DNA of 64,000 nucleotides from Bartonella schoenbuchensis R1 (GCF_002022685.1 NZ_CP019789.1:1497001-1561000), one strand, 5' to 3'; positions 20,096 to 30,349 are shown, counted from the first letter of the stretch. A program made the numbers and translations. Notes: generated by a model not told the origin, from the letters alone.

Positions 20096-20760
20096 CTATG
20101 ATAAAGGATGATTTTTGCATTTTTCTTTAACCCTATCAAGTACAATAAAGGGGTGATCATGAGCAAAAATCATCTCTTCAATGGCAATAAATTCGCATGT
20201 CGTCTCTAAAGTTTCATCAATAGTTGCAAGGTCACTGCCTGCTTGAATAATAGCAGGTACTTCCATAATCTCAGCCCACCATTTTGCCAATGCAATATTT
20301 CGAGGATGGGAGGATGGTTTTTTATCAGCACCTAATTTTCCAAAAAACACATAATCAACCCCAGCTTCAGCAACACTCATAGCACAGTGACGTGTTCGTA
20401 AATTCCCAAAACCAACTATTTTTTGGTTTTTTTCTGATTTTCCAATACGTCAAAAGCATCAAGACCACCCTCCAAATGCATCCCATCAGCTTTAATTCTG
20501 CCAGCAACACGGCTATCTTCAGCAATAATAAGGGCAGCGCCATTGTGTTGAATATCATCAGCATACATCTTGGCACTATTTTGTAAAAAAGCACCATCGC
20601 CCTGATCAACAAATGAATCATATAAAATAATGCACGCAAAGGACTTTGTTTGAAAGATCTGGCGTAAAAATGCAGGCTCAATAACACGACGAACATCCAA
20701 TGTTAGAACCAACTGAGGAAAAGAACAATGTTCAATTGGTTTATTTTTCTGATGGACCAT
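20096..20760 (-). pseudogene. Thiamine-phosphate synthase-like protein (ThiE family), frameshifted
   Basis: The start at 20760 (AGGGAGG six bases upstream) opens a frame with LVLTLDVRRVIEPAFLRQIF, GAALIIAEDSRVAGRIKADG and MHLEGG, typical of ThiE-like proteins. It hits a stop at about 20416, in an A-rich stretch (runs of seven and six A on the coding strand). Shifting one base restores IVGFGNLRTRHCAMSVAEAG and DYVFFGKLG through to 20096. The family joins thiazole and pyrimidine phosphates to give thiamine phosphate, but shorter ThiE-like paralogs exist. Either a recent pseudogene or a homopolymer error. Confidence 0.75.
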
Positions 20761-20859
20761 ACAGCCTCCCTTCAAGATTAAATTAAATAAAGATTTATTT
20801 TATTATCACGCTTTGTTAAAGGCAGATTTACCCCTTTCATCATGAAGAAGGATTTTTCG

Positions 20860-22020
20860 ATGGCACATCATAGCACTTCCCCTCACGACACACTCCTTTC
20901 AAATTATGATAGGCATATCCCTCCTTTATCTTACCGTGATACCCGTATTGATGTGTTGCGTTCTTTAGCGCTGTTGACGATTTTCATCAATCATATTCCT
21001 GGAACATTTTATGAGCATCTCACACACAAAAACTTCGGTTTTTCTGATTCGGCAGAAATATTTGTTTTGCTTTCAGGTGTTGCTCTCGGGTTAAGCTTTC
21101 ATACTCAAGCCCTCAAAAGCTGTTTTACTTTATATTTGCAAAAACTTTGGAAAAGAGCTTTTGTGCTTTATAAAGCACATCTTTTTACCACCTTTACCAC
21201 ATTAGCCCTCTTTTTGGGAGCCTCTATTCTTTGGCACTCAGAACAACTTTCATCTCAGAATAATGTGGGTATATTTCTAACACAACCTTTCATCACATTT
21301 TTAAGCATTTTAAGCCTTGGCCATCAACTAGGCTATAATAATATTCTTTCTCTTTATATTGTTTGTATGTTGTTTGCTCCTTTTGCCCTTTATTTCACTG
21401 GCAAACATAAAGGTCTTCTTCTTTTCATATCATTGATGATATACCTTATATGTGGCTTTTATAGCATTGCACCACCTTCTTATCCACTCCAAGGGCAGTG
21501 GTTTTTAAACCCTTTATCGTGGCAGTTTCTTTTCATTATCGGGTTAACAAGCGCTATATATCTCAAACAAGGAGGGAAAATCATCTTTCGTCCTTTAATT
21601 GTGATTGTCTCAGCAAGTTATCTCGTGTTTGCACTGTTATGGGTGCGCCTAGAGTGGTGGGGAAGTTTTGGATCATCTGACTGGTCTTCACCCCTCATGA
21701 ATTTTAATAAAACTTTCTTAAGCCTTCCCCGCTTGGTACACATTTTAGCCTTAGCGTCTCTAATCCTTTGCCTTCCCTGTTTGCATGAACGATTTCACGT
21801 CTCCCCAAAGCACCCCTTAGCGATTTTAGGCAAACAGGGCTTACCAGTTTTTGTCACCGGCACTATTTTTGCAATGTGTGGGCAAATTTTTAAAACACTA
21901 ACGACAAGCACATTTTTTTCCGACACTCTCTTGATAATAAGCGGTATCGCAATACAATTTGCTGTAGCATACTATTATGAAAGTCAAAAAACACATCGTC
22001 CTGTACCTTCTAAAAGATAA
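20860..22020 (+). CDS. OpgC-domain membrane acyltransferase-like protein
   Basis: The start at 20860 has AAGAAGGA seven bases upstream; an ATG at 20842 in frame lacks one. The 386-residue product has about ten membrane segments. The N-terminal RIDVLRSLALLTIFINHIPG and FGFSDSAEIFVLLSGVALGL match the OpgC/acyltransferase-3-like family, in which OpgC succinylates periplasmic glucans. The substrate here is not known and no glucan synthase is nearby. It is divergent from the thiE-like gene across about 100 bases. Confidence 0.85.
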   Translation: MAHHSTSPHDTLLSNYDRHIPPLSYRDTRIDVLRSLALLTIFINHIPGTFYEHLTHKNFGFSDSAEIFVLLSGVALGLSFHTQALKSCFTLYLQKLWKRAFVLYKAHLFTTFTTLALFLGASILWHSEQLSSQNNVGIFLTQPFITFLSILSLGHQLGYNNILSLYIVCMLFAPFALYFTGKHKGLLLFISLMIYLICGFYSIAPPSYPLQGQWFLNPLSWQFLFIIGLTSAIYLKQGGKIIFRPLIVIVSASYLVFALLWVRLEWWGSFGSSDWSSPLMNFNKTFLSLPRLVHILALASLILCLPCLHERFHVSPKHPLAILGKQGLPVFVTGTIFAMCGQIFKTLTTSTFFSDTLLIISGIAIQFAVAYYYESQKTHRPVPSKR

Positions 22021-22195
22021 AACAAATTTATAAATATTTATAAATATTGTCCATCTTGCTCATTAACCTTAGCGTAAGAAGTGTATTGCGTAATTGTCTT
22101 TAAAAAGGCATCCTCTACAACAATGAGAAAATGAATCTTTAAATCGGTCTTTAGTGTCATTATTTTTCTCATATCACAGTTTGGAGTATAAAAAC

Positions 22196-22714
22196 GTGAA
22201 TGCACATGAACCTTCAAAAGATAAAACCATTATCATGATGGAACACGATGCTTTTGAAAGTGTTTTTAACCGCCTCTATGAAGAGACGATGGACCTTATT
22301 GAAGAAACAGCAGACTATATTGATAAAGAAGGTAAATGTGCTGCTCGTCACCTTCCAGTCGAAACTTCTGCACTTTATGCAAAAGAAGCCATGTATTTAA
22401 GTACACGGCTAATGCAAATTGCCTCTCGACTGTTGCTTTTTCGTGCAGGGCGTGAAGGGGAAATGTCTCCCAAACAAATACAAAAAGAGATTGCAAAAAT
22501 TTCTCTTCATACACCATCACTAGGACCTCAGGCTGCTCATTGGACAGAATTGCCAGAAATTTTCCGCCACTTTGTAGCACGTTCTTTGCGTTTAGAAGAA
22601 CGTATGCGCCATGTCAGTTATGATATCGATCAAGCCTCTTGCAAAACCTTAAAAAAGAACAATCCTGTAACCAAACAAATTCAATTGCTCAAACGTGCTT
22701 TTCGACGCTCTTAA
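22196..22714 (+). CDS. rcdA: DUF1465 protein, RcdA-like (regulator of CtrA degradation)
   Basis: I choose the GTG at 22196, nine bases after GGAG, giving 172 residues; an ATG 42 bases upstream has no ribosome site. The helical protein has FNRLYEETMDLIEETADYID, ALYAKEAMYLSTRLMQIASR and LLLFRAGREGEMSPKQIQKE, matching DUF1465. Caulobacter RcdA, in this family, is an adaptor for ClpXP proteolysis of CtrA. The assignment is by family recognition; adaptor function here is inferred. Confidence 0.75.
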   Translation: MNAHEPSKDKTIIMMEHDAFESVFNRLYEETMDLIEETADYIDKEGKCAARHLPVETSALYAKEAMYLSTRLMQIASRLLLFRAGREGEMSPKQIQKEIAKISLHTPSLGPQAAHWTELPEIFRHFVARSLRLEERMRHVSYDIDQASCKTLKKNNPVTKQIQLLKRAFRRS

Positions 22715-22724
22715 AAAACCTTGC

Positions 22725-23160
22725 CACCATTTTAAAAACCAGCCTCCTCACAACTGCTACAAGCACTTTCAACCTTACACCTTCCCCTTCCCTTACCTCT
22801 TAAATGCCATCCTCTTCCACCAACGTTTCCCCCAAACTCCTGACCCTCTTCTCCCAAGCTATCTCCCCAATCTTCCAAACCCCCACCCTCTCACATTATA
22901 ATACCTCACCTTCCACCAACACAGCTCAATCTTGCTTCCATCAATGCAAGCTTCATGCTCCTCCACACCCTTGCCAAAAATGCCTTCACCAATGCTCCCA
23001 CCCCTCATCACTTTAAAACTCTCCATTCCCTCCATCCATTCTCAATCTCCTGCCCTTTCCCATCATCCTCAAACCTCTTTGAAATCTTGCCCCCATTTTA
23101 TAAAACCAGCTCCTCACCACCGCCACCAGCACTTTCAGCGCTACACATTTCCCTTCATTA
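22725..23160 (+). repeat. Diverged two-copy repeat, spacing about 366 bp, between rcdA and ruvC
   Basis: A block beginning CCATTTTAAAAACCAGCCTC near 22727, with CAAGCACTTTCAACCTTACA, recurs near 23093 as CCATTTTATAAAACCAGCTC with CAGCACTTTCAGCGCTACA. The rest is C-rich low-complexity DNA. Plus-strand open frames are not convincing. Beyond 23160 the leader to ruvC is T-rich, with a repeated TATTCTTTTRGTGTTTTTA-like word. Confidence 0.7.
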
Positions 23161-23327
23161 AGGGAACCCAATTCTTTTTTACAAATCATTTTTATTATGC
23201 TCTTTTAATATTTCATTGTATTCTTTTAGTGTTTTTACTGTATTCTTTTGGATTGTATTAATGTTTCTATGTTCTTTTTATGTATTGCATCTATTCAAGA
23301 ACAAAGAAATAACATAGGCTTAATCAT

Positions 23328-23831
23328 ATGGTAAAAGCGATTCGTATTATAGGCATCGATCCTGGATTACAGCGAACAGGGTGGGGCGTCGTTGATCTAT
23401 TAGGCAATCATCTACACTTTATTGCATCAGGCACACTGCGCTCTGATGCAAAAAGCCATCTTGCTTCCAGGTTATATCAACTTCATCAAGGGCTGTCTGA
23501 TGTTGTGCACCGTTTTATGCCCCATGAAGCAGCTGTTGAAAATGTTTTTGTCAACAAAGATGCCACTGCCACTTTAAAACTTGGCCAAGCACGTGCCATT
23601 GCACTTCTTGTACCAGCTCAAGCAGGTCTTCCAGTTTCTGAATATGCCCCAAACACCATCAAAAAATCCGTTATTGGTGTGGGCCATGGCGCAAAAGAAC
23701 AAATCCATATGATGGTCAAAACTCTTCTCCCACGCGCTGAATTTGACAGTAGTGACGCAGCTGATGCACTGGCACTGGCACTTTGCCACAGTACCCACCG
23801 TACTAACTTATCCTACAGCTCACAAGGTTAA
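23328..23831 (+). CDS. ruvC: Crossover junction endodeoxyribonuclease RuvC
   Basis: RuvC resolves Holliday junctions. The 167-residue product has the four acidic catalytic positions: [14 protein letters not shown] (Asp near 10), [11 protein letters not shown] (Glu near 70), and the [15 protein letters not shown] motif with two Asp near 143-146. Length is near the usual 170. It is the first gene of ruvC-ruvA-ruvB, three bases before ruvA. Confidence 0.97.
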   Translation: MVKAIRIIGIDPGLQRTGWGVVDLLGNHLHFIASGTLRSDAKSHLASRLYQLHQGLSDVVHRFMPHEAAVENVFVNKDATATLKLGQARAIALLVPAQAGLPVSEYAPNTIKKSVIGVGHGAKEQIHMMVKTLLPRAEFDSSDAADALALALCHSTHRTNLSYSSQG

Positions 23832-23834
23832 TAC

Positions 23835-24470
23835 ATGATCGGCAAATTAAAAGGCATACTCGACAGCATCTGTGACGATCACATCATTCTTGATGTGCAA
23901 GGTGTGGGGTATAGCGTTTTTGTGTCAAACAGGCTTTTATCTTCTTTACCAACCCTTGGTGAACATTTAAACCTATTTATTGAAACGCATGTTCGTGCAG
24001 AGGCCATTCGCCTTTTTGGTTTTACCACAAAAGCTGAACGAGATTGGTTTTGCCTTTTGCAAAATGTGCCAGGGGTAGGTGCAAAAGTTGCCCTAGCTAT
24101 TTTAGGAACTTTATCACCTGGTGAACTTGCCCAAGCAATTGCATTAAACGACGTGGCAATGATCAAACGTGCTCCTGGTATTGGTCAAAAAGTTAGTGAA
24201 AGAATTATAAGCGAATTCAAAAACAAAGCACTGCCCTTTAATGAAGAAAGCAAAAATACCGCACATCTTGCTTCCAATCTTCAGGCGCAAGAAACCAATC
24301 AACCAGTCAATGATGCACTATCAGCTTTAACCAAGCTTGGTTTTGATCGTGATCAAGCAGCACAAGCTTTGTCCTGCGCCCTCTCTAGCCTTGAAGAGGA
24401 AACTGTTTCCTCAGCGCTTCTCATTCGCCATAGCCTTAAACTGCTTTCCAATTCATCCAACACAAGGTAA
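23835..24470 (+). CDS. ruvA: Holliday junction DNA helicase subunit RuvA
   Basis: RuvA binds four-way junctions and loads RuvB. The 211-residue product has the OB domain ([20 protein letters not shown]), helix-hairpin-helix motifs ([15 protein letters not shown] and [16 protein letters not shown]), a flexible linker and a C-terminal domain III ([20 protein letters not shown]) that contacts RuvB. It is between ruvC and ruvB in the usual order. Confidence 0.97.
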   Translation: MIGKLKGILDSICDDHIILDVQGVGYSVFVSNRLLSSLPTLGEHLNLFIETHVRAEAIRLFGFTTKAERDWFCLLQNVPGVGAKVALAILGTLSPGELAQAIALNDVAMIKRAPGIGQKVSERIISEFKNKALPFNEESKNTAHLASNLQAQETNQPVNDALSALTKLGFDRDQAAQALSCALSSLEEETVSSALLIRHSLKLLSNSSNTR

Positions 24471-24548
24471 CTTTTTAAAATACAATAAATATTTTCTGCT
24501 CAGACAATATAAGGTAACTATACAAGGTAACATATATACAAGGTAACA
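24465..24548 (+). promoter_or_regulatory. Four copies of AAGGTAAC in the ruvB leader
   Basis: AAGGTAAC occurs near 24465 (overlapping the ruvA stop), 24511, 24524 and 24540; the last is the ruvB ribosome site, five bases before the ATG. Three of these have an ACAAGGTAAC form. The copies look like serial short duplication of the Shine-Dalgarno region and could provide several ribosome docking sites. Confidence 0.7.
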
Positions 24549-25640
24549 ATGCGTAAAGATGAAAGCCAACGCCTTCTTGGTGCCATACCCCTTCCCAATG
24601 ACCCAGACCGTTCCTTAAGGCCACAAGTCCTTGATGATTTTATTGGTCAAGAAGCAGCACGTGCAAACTTAAAAATATTTATTGAAGCAGCAAAAGCGCG
24701 CCAAGAAGCTTTAGATCACGTTTTATTTGTAGGGCCGCCAGGGTTGGGAAAAACAACACTTTCGCAAATTATGGCTAAGGAATTAGGCGTTAATTTTCGT
24801 TCAACATCAGGGCCAGTCATCGCCAAAGCAGGTGATTTAGCAGCCCTTTTAACCAACTTAGAAGAACGTGATGTTTTGTTTATTGACGAAATTCACCGTT
24901 TAAATCCAGCCATTGAAGAAATTCTTTACCCAGCAATGGAAGATTATCAACTTGATCTCATCATTGGTGAGGGGCCAGCAGCACGTTCAGTCAAAATTGA
25001 GCTTGCTAAATTTACCTTAGTGGCAGCAACCACCCGTTTAGGGTTATTGACCACCCCTTTAAGGGATCGTTTTGGCATTCCCATCCGGTTAAGTTTTTAT
25101 ACCATAGAAGAATTAGAATATATCGTTAAGCGTAATGCCCGCCTCTTTTCAGTCCAGATAAGCGATGATGGCGCCCATGAAATTGCATGTCGTGCACGTG
25201 GAACCCCGCGTATTGCAGGAAGACTGTTGCGCCGGGTTTGTGACTTTGCTCTGGTTAAAGGTGCAGAAAAAATTGACCGCTTCATTGCAGATGAAGCCCT
25301 CTCGCGCCTTGAGGTTGACCACCTCGGCCTTGACCCTCTAGACAGGCGCTACTTGATCCTCATTGCACAAACTTTTCTAGGTGGCCCCGTTGGCATTGAA
25401 ACAATTGCGGCTGCTCTCTCAGAGCCACGTGATGCCATTGAAGATATTATTGAACCTTATTTGCTGCAACAAGGTTTTATTCAGCGTACCGCTCGCGGGC
25501 GAATTATTACAGAAAAAGCTTGGGCACATTTAGGGCTTTGTCCCCCTGAACCAGCAGCCTCACAAAAATCTACCCCATCAGCTGACACACAAGATCATTC
25601 CTCAACACAACCCACTCTATGGGAAAAAGAAGATGACTAA
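24549..25640 (+). CDS. ruvB: Holliday junction branch-migration ATPase RuvB
   Basis: RuvB is the AAA+ motor for branch migration. The 363-residue product has [18 protein letters not shown], Walker A GPPGLGKT, Walker [10 protein letters not shown], sensor 1 AATTRLGLL, arginine finger region TPLRDRFGI and the winged-helix C terminus ([17 protein letters not shown]). The final ~28 residues are a Ser/Thr/Gln-rich tail beyond the usual end. Its stop overlaps the ybgC start by eight bases. Confidence 0.97.
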   Translation: MRKDESQRLLGAIPLPNDPDRSLRPQVLDDFIGQEAARANLKIFIEAAKARQEALDHVLFVGPPGLGKTTLSQIMAKELGVNFRSTSGPVIAKAGDLAALLTNLEERDVLFIDEIHRLNPAIEEILYPAMEDYQLDLIIGEGPAARSVKIELAKFTLVAATTRLGLLTTPLRDRFGIPIRLSFYTIEELEYIVKRNARLFSVQISDDGAHEIACRARGTPRIAGRLLRRVCDFALVKGAEKIDRFIADEALSRLEVDHLGLDPLDRRYLILIAQTFLGGPVGIETIAAALSEPRDAIEDIIEPYLLQQGFIQRTARGRIITEKAWAHLGLCPPEPAASQKSTPSADTQDHSSTQPTLWEKEDD

Positions 25641-26319
25641 AACCACCACCAATAACACGCACACAACCAACCCTCACGCTCATAACCACCCCAACAATAC
25701 TGGCACCAGCAATACGCTCCCCAATACCCCTCACCCTCATAACACGCTCCCCAATATCCCCCACGCCGACATCCCCCATACCAACAATTCTCACACTAAC
25801 AATCCTCGCACTCATAATCCTCACACTCATAATCTTCACGCCAACAATACTTGTGTCAACAACACTTCACCCAATCAAAGCAGTGGTAGTTTAGCTTATG
25901 TTCATGACCTCCCCACAAGAGTTTATGTTGCAGATACCGATTTTTCTGGTGTCGTGTATCATGCGCGTTATTTGGAATTTTTTGAGCGCGGGCGCTCAGA
26001 GTTCTTGCGAAACATAGGGTGCAACAACACACAGTTAGCATCAGGCGCACGATTTGCATCAAGCACAGGAGAAAAACTATTTTTTGTCGTGCATCGCATA
26101 GACATTACTTATTCCCGCCCTGCACATATTGATGATCTCTTAACGGTTAAAACACGACTAGAGTGTGTTCAAGGGGCACGTTTTTTCATGAATCAACAAA
26201 TCATGCGTGACAACACCCTGTTAGCTGAAGCAAAAGTAACGCTTGCCATTATGAATCAAGCAGGAAAACCACGCCGTTTACCCAAAGATCTTTTTTCTTC
26301 CACACTTGTTTCAAAATGA
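25633..26319 (+). CDS. ybgC: Acyl-CoA thioesterase YbgC with a repeat-derived N-terminal extension
   Basis: YbgC is a hotdog-fold thioesterase encoded with tol-pal genes. From about residue 87 it is a normal ~142-residue Ybg[21 protein letters not shown] with the catalytic Asp, then [12 protein letters not shown] and [16 protein letters not shown]. The first ~86 residues are extraordinary, almost only His, Asn, Thr and Pro (for example [16 protein letters not shown]), encoded by CAT/AAT/CCT-rich microrepeats. The ATG at 25633 lies within the end of ruvB (ATGACTAA). No better-placed start is seen just before the domain, so the extension is probably translated. Confidence 0.9.
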   Translation: MTKTTTNNTHTTNPHAHNHPNNTGTSNTLPNTPHPHNTLPNIPHADIPHTNNSHTNNPRTHNPHTHNLHANNTCVNNTSPNQSSGSLAYVHDLPTRVYVADTDFSGVVYHARYLEFFERGRSEFLRNIGCNNTQLASGARFASSTGEKLFFVVHRIDITYSRPAHIDDLLTVKTRLECVQGARFFMNQQIMRDNTLLAEAKVTLAIMNQAGKPRRLPKDLFSSTLVSK

Positions 26320-26494
26320 AACTGCCTTATTTTTAAAATAAAGGGGCAAAATAAGCCGGTTTTAAGCGTTTTTTCTGCTTGAATATCTTTTTGTTTAGGA
26401 ACTTAAAACTTTGTTTTGTCAAATTTAGAAACTATAAAACAATATGCTTTAATGAGATTTTATACATAAATCTTTCATTTAAAGGAACGATACC

Positions 26495-27208
26495 ATGGCG
26501 CACATAGAACTGGCCTCTCCAGATACCCTTGGAATGTGGAGTTTGTTTATGCAAGCCAATTGGGTTGTCAAAGCTGTCATGATTGGGCTTATTCTTGCAT
26601 CAGTATGGAGTTGGGCAATCATTATCGATAAAATATTCACTTACCGAAAAATACGCTATGACATCAAACAGTTTGAGCAAACTTTTTGGTCAGGCAAATC
26701 TTTAGAAGAGCTTTATGTAACCTATCAAAATCAGCATACCAACAGCATCTGTGTTGTTTTTATAGCAGCAATGACGGAATGGAAAAAATCTCTTACCAAA
26801 GGGGTTCAACCATCATTGAATTTACAAAGCAGAATTGAAAAAGCTATGGATCTAGCCTTAGGGCGTGAGAGTGCAAAAATAGAATCAAAATTAGGCTTTT
26901 TAGCCACACTTGGATCAGCAGCCCCCTTTATTGGTTTATTTGGAACGGTTGTTGGAATTATGAATTCATTTCTTTCAATTTCGGCTTCTCAAAATACATC
27001 CCTTGCAGTGGTAGCACCAGGCATTGCAGAGGCTCTTTTAGCAACAGCAATTGGCCTGTTAGCTGCCATCCCAGCGGTGATTGCTTATAACAAACTCATG
27101 CATGAAAGCACTCAAATCATAACGCATATAGAAGGCTTTGCTGATGAATTTTCAACGATTATGTCACGGCAAATTGATGAGAAAATAACCTCAAACTCAT
27201 TACAATAG
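26495..27208 (+). CDS. tolQ: Tol-Pal proton-channel subunit TolQ
   Basis: TolQ forms the inner-membrane proton channel with TolR. The 237-residue product has three membrane helices: WVVKAVMIGLILASVWSWAI near the N terminus, then LGFLATLGSAAPFIGLFGTV and IAEALLATAIGLLAAIPAVI. The conserved Gly/Thr/Ala-rich pattern GLFGTVVGIMNSF is present. AAAGGAA precedes the start. It is 10 bases before tolR and about 175 bases after ybgC. TTATTTT/AAAATAA at 26331-26346 could form a weak hairpin between them. Confidence 0.96.
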   Translation: MAHIELASPDTLGMWSLFMQANWVVKAVMIGLILASVWSWAIIIDKIFTYRKIRYDIKQFEQTFWSGKSLEELYVTYQNQHTNSICVVFIAAMTEWKKSLTKGVQPSLNLQSRIEKAMDLALGRESAKIESKLGFLATLGSAAPFIGLFGTVVGIMNSFLSISASQNTSLAVVAPGIAEALLATAIGLLAAIPAVIAYNKLMHESTQIITHIEGFADEFSTIMSRQIDEKITSNSLQ

Positions 27209-27218
27209 GTGGTTTTCA

Positions 27219-27671
27219 ATGGCACTTTCTCTTGCTTCTCCTTCTCAGAAAAACACACGAAAACGCCGTCGCTCGCAAAGTCATTTAATCAGCGAAATTA
27301 ACATCACGCCTTTTGTAGATGTTATGCTCGTTTTACTGATTATTTTTATGGTTTCTGCGCCCCTTTTGGTCAATGGTGTTCCTCTTGATTTACCCCAAAG
27401 CCAAGCAGGACCAGTGCAAACAGACCGCCCCCCCCTAACGGTTTCGCTTGATGCACAAGGGCGTTTTGCAATCAATCAAGACTATTACTCTACATCACAA
27501 GCATTGATTGCAAAATTAAAAGAGCAGCTATCAACCGATCAAACATTGCAAAACCAACGCATTTTTGTGCGCGCTGCCAAAACTGTTGAATATGAAAAAG
27601 TTTTACAACTTCTCGCAAATATTCAAAAGGCCGGTTTTTCGCAAGTTGCTTTGGCTAGTTTAGCGCAATAA
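27219..27671 (+). CDS. tolR: Tol-Pal subunit TolR (ExbD/TolR family)
   Basis: A 150-residue protein with a basic N terminus (KRRRSQSHLISEINITPFVD) and a single membrane helix VMLVLLIIFMVSAPLLV that carries the conserved Asp (FVDVML) for proton transfer. The periplasmic domain ends in ANIQKAGFSQVALAS. It works with TolQ and TolA to energize Pal movement at the septum. It is 10 bases downstream of tolQ and separated from tolA by 122 bases containing short CATACAACAGT duplications. Confidence 0.96.
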   Translation: MALSLASPSQKNTRKRRRSQSHLISEINITPFVDVMLVLLIIFMVSAPLLVNGVPLDLPQSQAGPVQTDRPPLTVSLDAQGRFAINQDYYSTSQALIAKLKEQLSTDQTLQNQRIFVRAAKTVEYEKVLQLLANIQKAGFSQVALASLAQ

Positions 27672-27793
27672 AACCATAATATCATAAAGAACTAGATGAT
27701 CGGCAAAAGGCGCACATAAAACCATACAACAGTACCATAATAGTATCATACAACAGTCGATCAACAGTAGAAAAAGGCTAAGGCTTAAAGAAG

Positions 27794-28915
27794 ATGAATA
27801 TAAGTTCTCATCATAGCATGAAAAAAAGCTTAGCTTTCTCACTTGCAGCCCATATAGCCATTCTCATCTGGGGTGGAATACATTTGACACATCCCACCTC
27901 TTTTCCTCAACACCAATTAGAGGCCATTCCCATCACCTTAGCCCCTCTTGATCAAGAGCTTGCAAGTGCACAAGGCTCAGAAAATGCGCCATTTAACGAA
28001 CGCCCAGCACCAAAACCAACCACGCGGCCACAAGAAAAAGAAGATGCACACCACATAGGTGATGGAAAACTCGACACTAAAGCCCCCTTAAAGCCAAAAG
28101 AAAAACTACAAAATAAAAATGTTGAGACAACACCTCTCTCTTTTGGTGAAAAAGATGCATCTGAAACACAAGCCCAATCCCTTACAACACCAGAAAAACA
28201 AGAAATAAAAACACAAACCCCTCCACAAACAACGCCAGAAACTACCTCAAAAACCACTGAAGAAACACCAAAAAATGAAAATATAACACTGCCAGAAGAA
28301 CAACAAACACCAGAAATACCTGTTCCAACAGAACCTGAAAATAAACCACAGCCAACCACCGTTCAGCTACCAACAAATGTCCCTCGTCCAACGACAAAAA
28401 TGAAGCCAAAACCCACCAAACACGCTTCCTCCCAAAGCGCACAATCTTCTCCAAAAAAAGGTGAACAAACCATTGAAGATATCTTAGCAATGGATGAAAG
28501 CAATCTGATCAATCGTGCACGCACACAAGGAGGTGGAGCAAAACGCTCTAAAGAACAAGAATCTCAAGGGGCGCGAAAAGATATTGGCGACACCACAAAA
28601 ATGGCACAAACCCTTGTCAATCTTGCGGGCGCATGCATTCAAAAAAAGCTTAAACTTGTTGCTATTGGTGGAAATTTAAATAACCGTCCAGTTGTGCGTT
28701 TGCAGTTTCAATTAAACCGTAATGGAATGATTATAGGCACACCCATCATTGAACCCCTAAAAGGTGATGAAAGCCAACAAGCCGTCATGGTTCAACAAGT
28801 ATATGCCGCCGTTTTTGCATGCCAACCCTACCCAGATCTCCCGCGCGACCAATATAACTTATGGGGGCAAGGTTTTGATTTTAATGTTGATCCCCTTCAA
28901 GAGAAAGTTCTATAA
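27794..28915 (+). CDS. tolA: Tol-Pal subunit TolA, proline/threonine/lysine-rich type
   Basis: TolA spans the periplasm between TolQR and Pal/TolB. The 373-residue product has one N-terminal membrane helix (LAFSLAAHIAILIWGGIHL), a long extended domain rich in Pro, Thr, Glu and Lys (about residues 60-240) and a C-terminal globular domain (VVRLQFQLNRNGMIIG, VYAAVFACQPYPDLP). The middle region is shorter and more proline-rich than the Ala/Lys helix of E. coli TolA, usual in this lineage. Identity follows from position and C-terminal domain. Confidence 0.9.
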   Translation: MNISSHHSMKKSLAFSLAAHIAILIWGGIHLTHPTSFPQHQLEAIPITLAPLDQELASAQGSENAPFNERPAPKPTTRPQEKEDAHHIGDGKLDTKAPLKPKEKLQNKNVETTPLSFGEKDASETQAQSLTTPEKQEIKTQTPPQTTPETTSKTTEETPKNENITLPEEQQTPEIPVPTEPENKPQPTTVQLPTNVPRPTTKMKPKPTKHASSQSAQSSPKKGEQTIEDILAMDESNLINRARTQGGGAKRSKEQESQGARKDIGDTTKMAQTLVNLAGACIQKKLKLVAIGGNLNNRPVVRLQFQLNRNGMIIGTPIIEPLKGDESQQAVMVQQVYAAVFACQPYPDLPRDQYNLWGQGFDFNVDPLQEKVL

Positions 28916-29014
28916 CAAGAAAAAATTCTATAATCTTAAGAGAAAGCTCTTAAAAAGAGAAAACCCGTATAATATGAAGATCTTGTCTCTCTTAAAAGAA
29001 AGGATAAATCCAGC

Positions 29015-30349
29015 ATGACAGGAATGAGATACACTCTTTTTTCGTGGTTAATTGTTACCATAAGTGTATGGCTTTCCAGTTTTTCATCAGCCCACGCACA
29101 ACTGAAGGGGACTATTTCGAGCGCTGATTTTAACCCCATCTCGGTCGCAATAACAGATTTCATATCCAACGATTCAATAGGGCTGAAAATTGCTGCTGTC
29201 GTTGCAGCAGATCTTGAACGGTCTGGACTTTTTTCACTACTAAATAAAGCATCTTTTCCTGAAACAATCATCAATCCCGACAGTCAACCACGCTTTCTCG
29301 AATGGCAGCATACCAATATTCAAGGGTTGGTCACCGGGCATGTTAATAGAGAAGCAAGTGGACGGCTGAGAGTTGACTTTCGTCTATGGGATGTCTTTGG
29401 CAACCGCCAAATCAAAGGGCGGCGATTTTATACAACCCCAGAACACTGGCGACGCGTTGCGCATATGGTTGCAGATGAAATCTACAGTAAAATGACAGGC
29501 GAACGTGGCTATTTTGATACACGCATTGTTTTTGTTGATGAAACAGGCCCGCGCGATGCACGAGTTAAACGCTTAGCCATTATGGATCAAGATGGTGCAA
29601 ACCTAACCTATCTTTCCGATGGGAGCGAATTAGTCCTCACACCTCGTTTCTCACCCAATAGGCAAGAAATTACCTATATGGCATATGATAAGAATAAAAC
29701 ACCTCATGTGTATCTTCAGCAAATTGAAATGGGGCAAAGAGAATTAATTGGAACTTTTGACAATATGACAATTGCCCCTCGTTTTTCGCCAGATGGGCAA
29801 AAAGTAATTATGAGTTTATTACAAAATAATGGCAGCGCAAACCTTTACACAATGGATCTGCGCACACGCACCATGACGCGCTTAACCACAACTAAAGCCA
29901 TTGATACCTCAGCCTCTTATTCACCTGATGGCAAACAGATCGTCTTTTCATCCGACCGCGATGGTACACCACAAATTTATGTCATGAATGCCGATGGCAC
30001 TAACCCTTACCGTATTTCTTTTAATGAAGGCAACTATTCCACCCCCGTTTGGTCACCGCGCGGTGACTATATCGCTTTTACAAAGCAATTTCAGGGACAA
30101 TTCTCCATTGGTGTTATGCACCCCGATGGGCAAGGCGAACGGCTTTTAACCACAGGTTTTCATAATGAAGGGCCCACTTGGGCACCCAATGGTCGTGTGC
30201 TCATGTTCTTTCGTCAAAATGCGGGTGTAGGAACAAAAATTTACACAATTGATATTACTGGGCGCAATGAACGCCAATTACCAACCCCCCATGATGCCTC
30301 TGACCCAGCATGGTCAGCCTTACTTACTGTGCATTCATATAGCAAATAA
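29015..30349 (+). CDS. tolB: Tol-Pal periplasmic beta-propeller protein TolB
   Basis: A 444-residue periplasmic protein with signal peptide ([19 protein letters not shown]), an N-terminal domain ([20 protein letters not shown]) and a six-bladed propeller built from TolB repeats such as [35 protein letters not shown] and [16 protein letters not shown]. TolB binds Pal and TolA. About 100 bases of short duplicated GAGAAA-type words separate it from tolA. Pal, normally next, is not here; repeats follow instead. Confidence 0.97.
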   Translation: MTGMRYTLFSWLIVTISVWLSSFSSAHAQLKGTISSADFNPISVAITDFISNDSIGLKIAAVVAADLERSGLFSLLNKASFPETIINPDSQPRFLEWQHTNIQGLVTGHVNREASGRLRVDFRLWDVFGNRQIKGRRFYTTPEHWRRVAHMVADEIYSKMTGERGYFDTRIVFVDETGPRDARVKRLAIMDQDGANLTYLSDGSELVLTPRFSPNRQEITYMAYDKNKTPHVYLQQIEMGQRELIGTFDNMTIAPRFSPDGQKVIMSLLQNNGSANLYTMDLRTRTMTRLTTTKAIDTSASYSPDGKQIVFSSDRDGTPQIYVMNADGTNPYRISFNEGNYSTPVWSPRGDYIAFTKQFQGQFSIGVMHPDGQGERLLTTGFHNEGPTWAPNGRVLMFFRQNAGVGTKIYTIDITGRNERQLPTPHDASDPAWSALLTVHSYSK

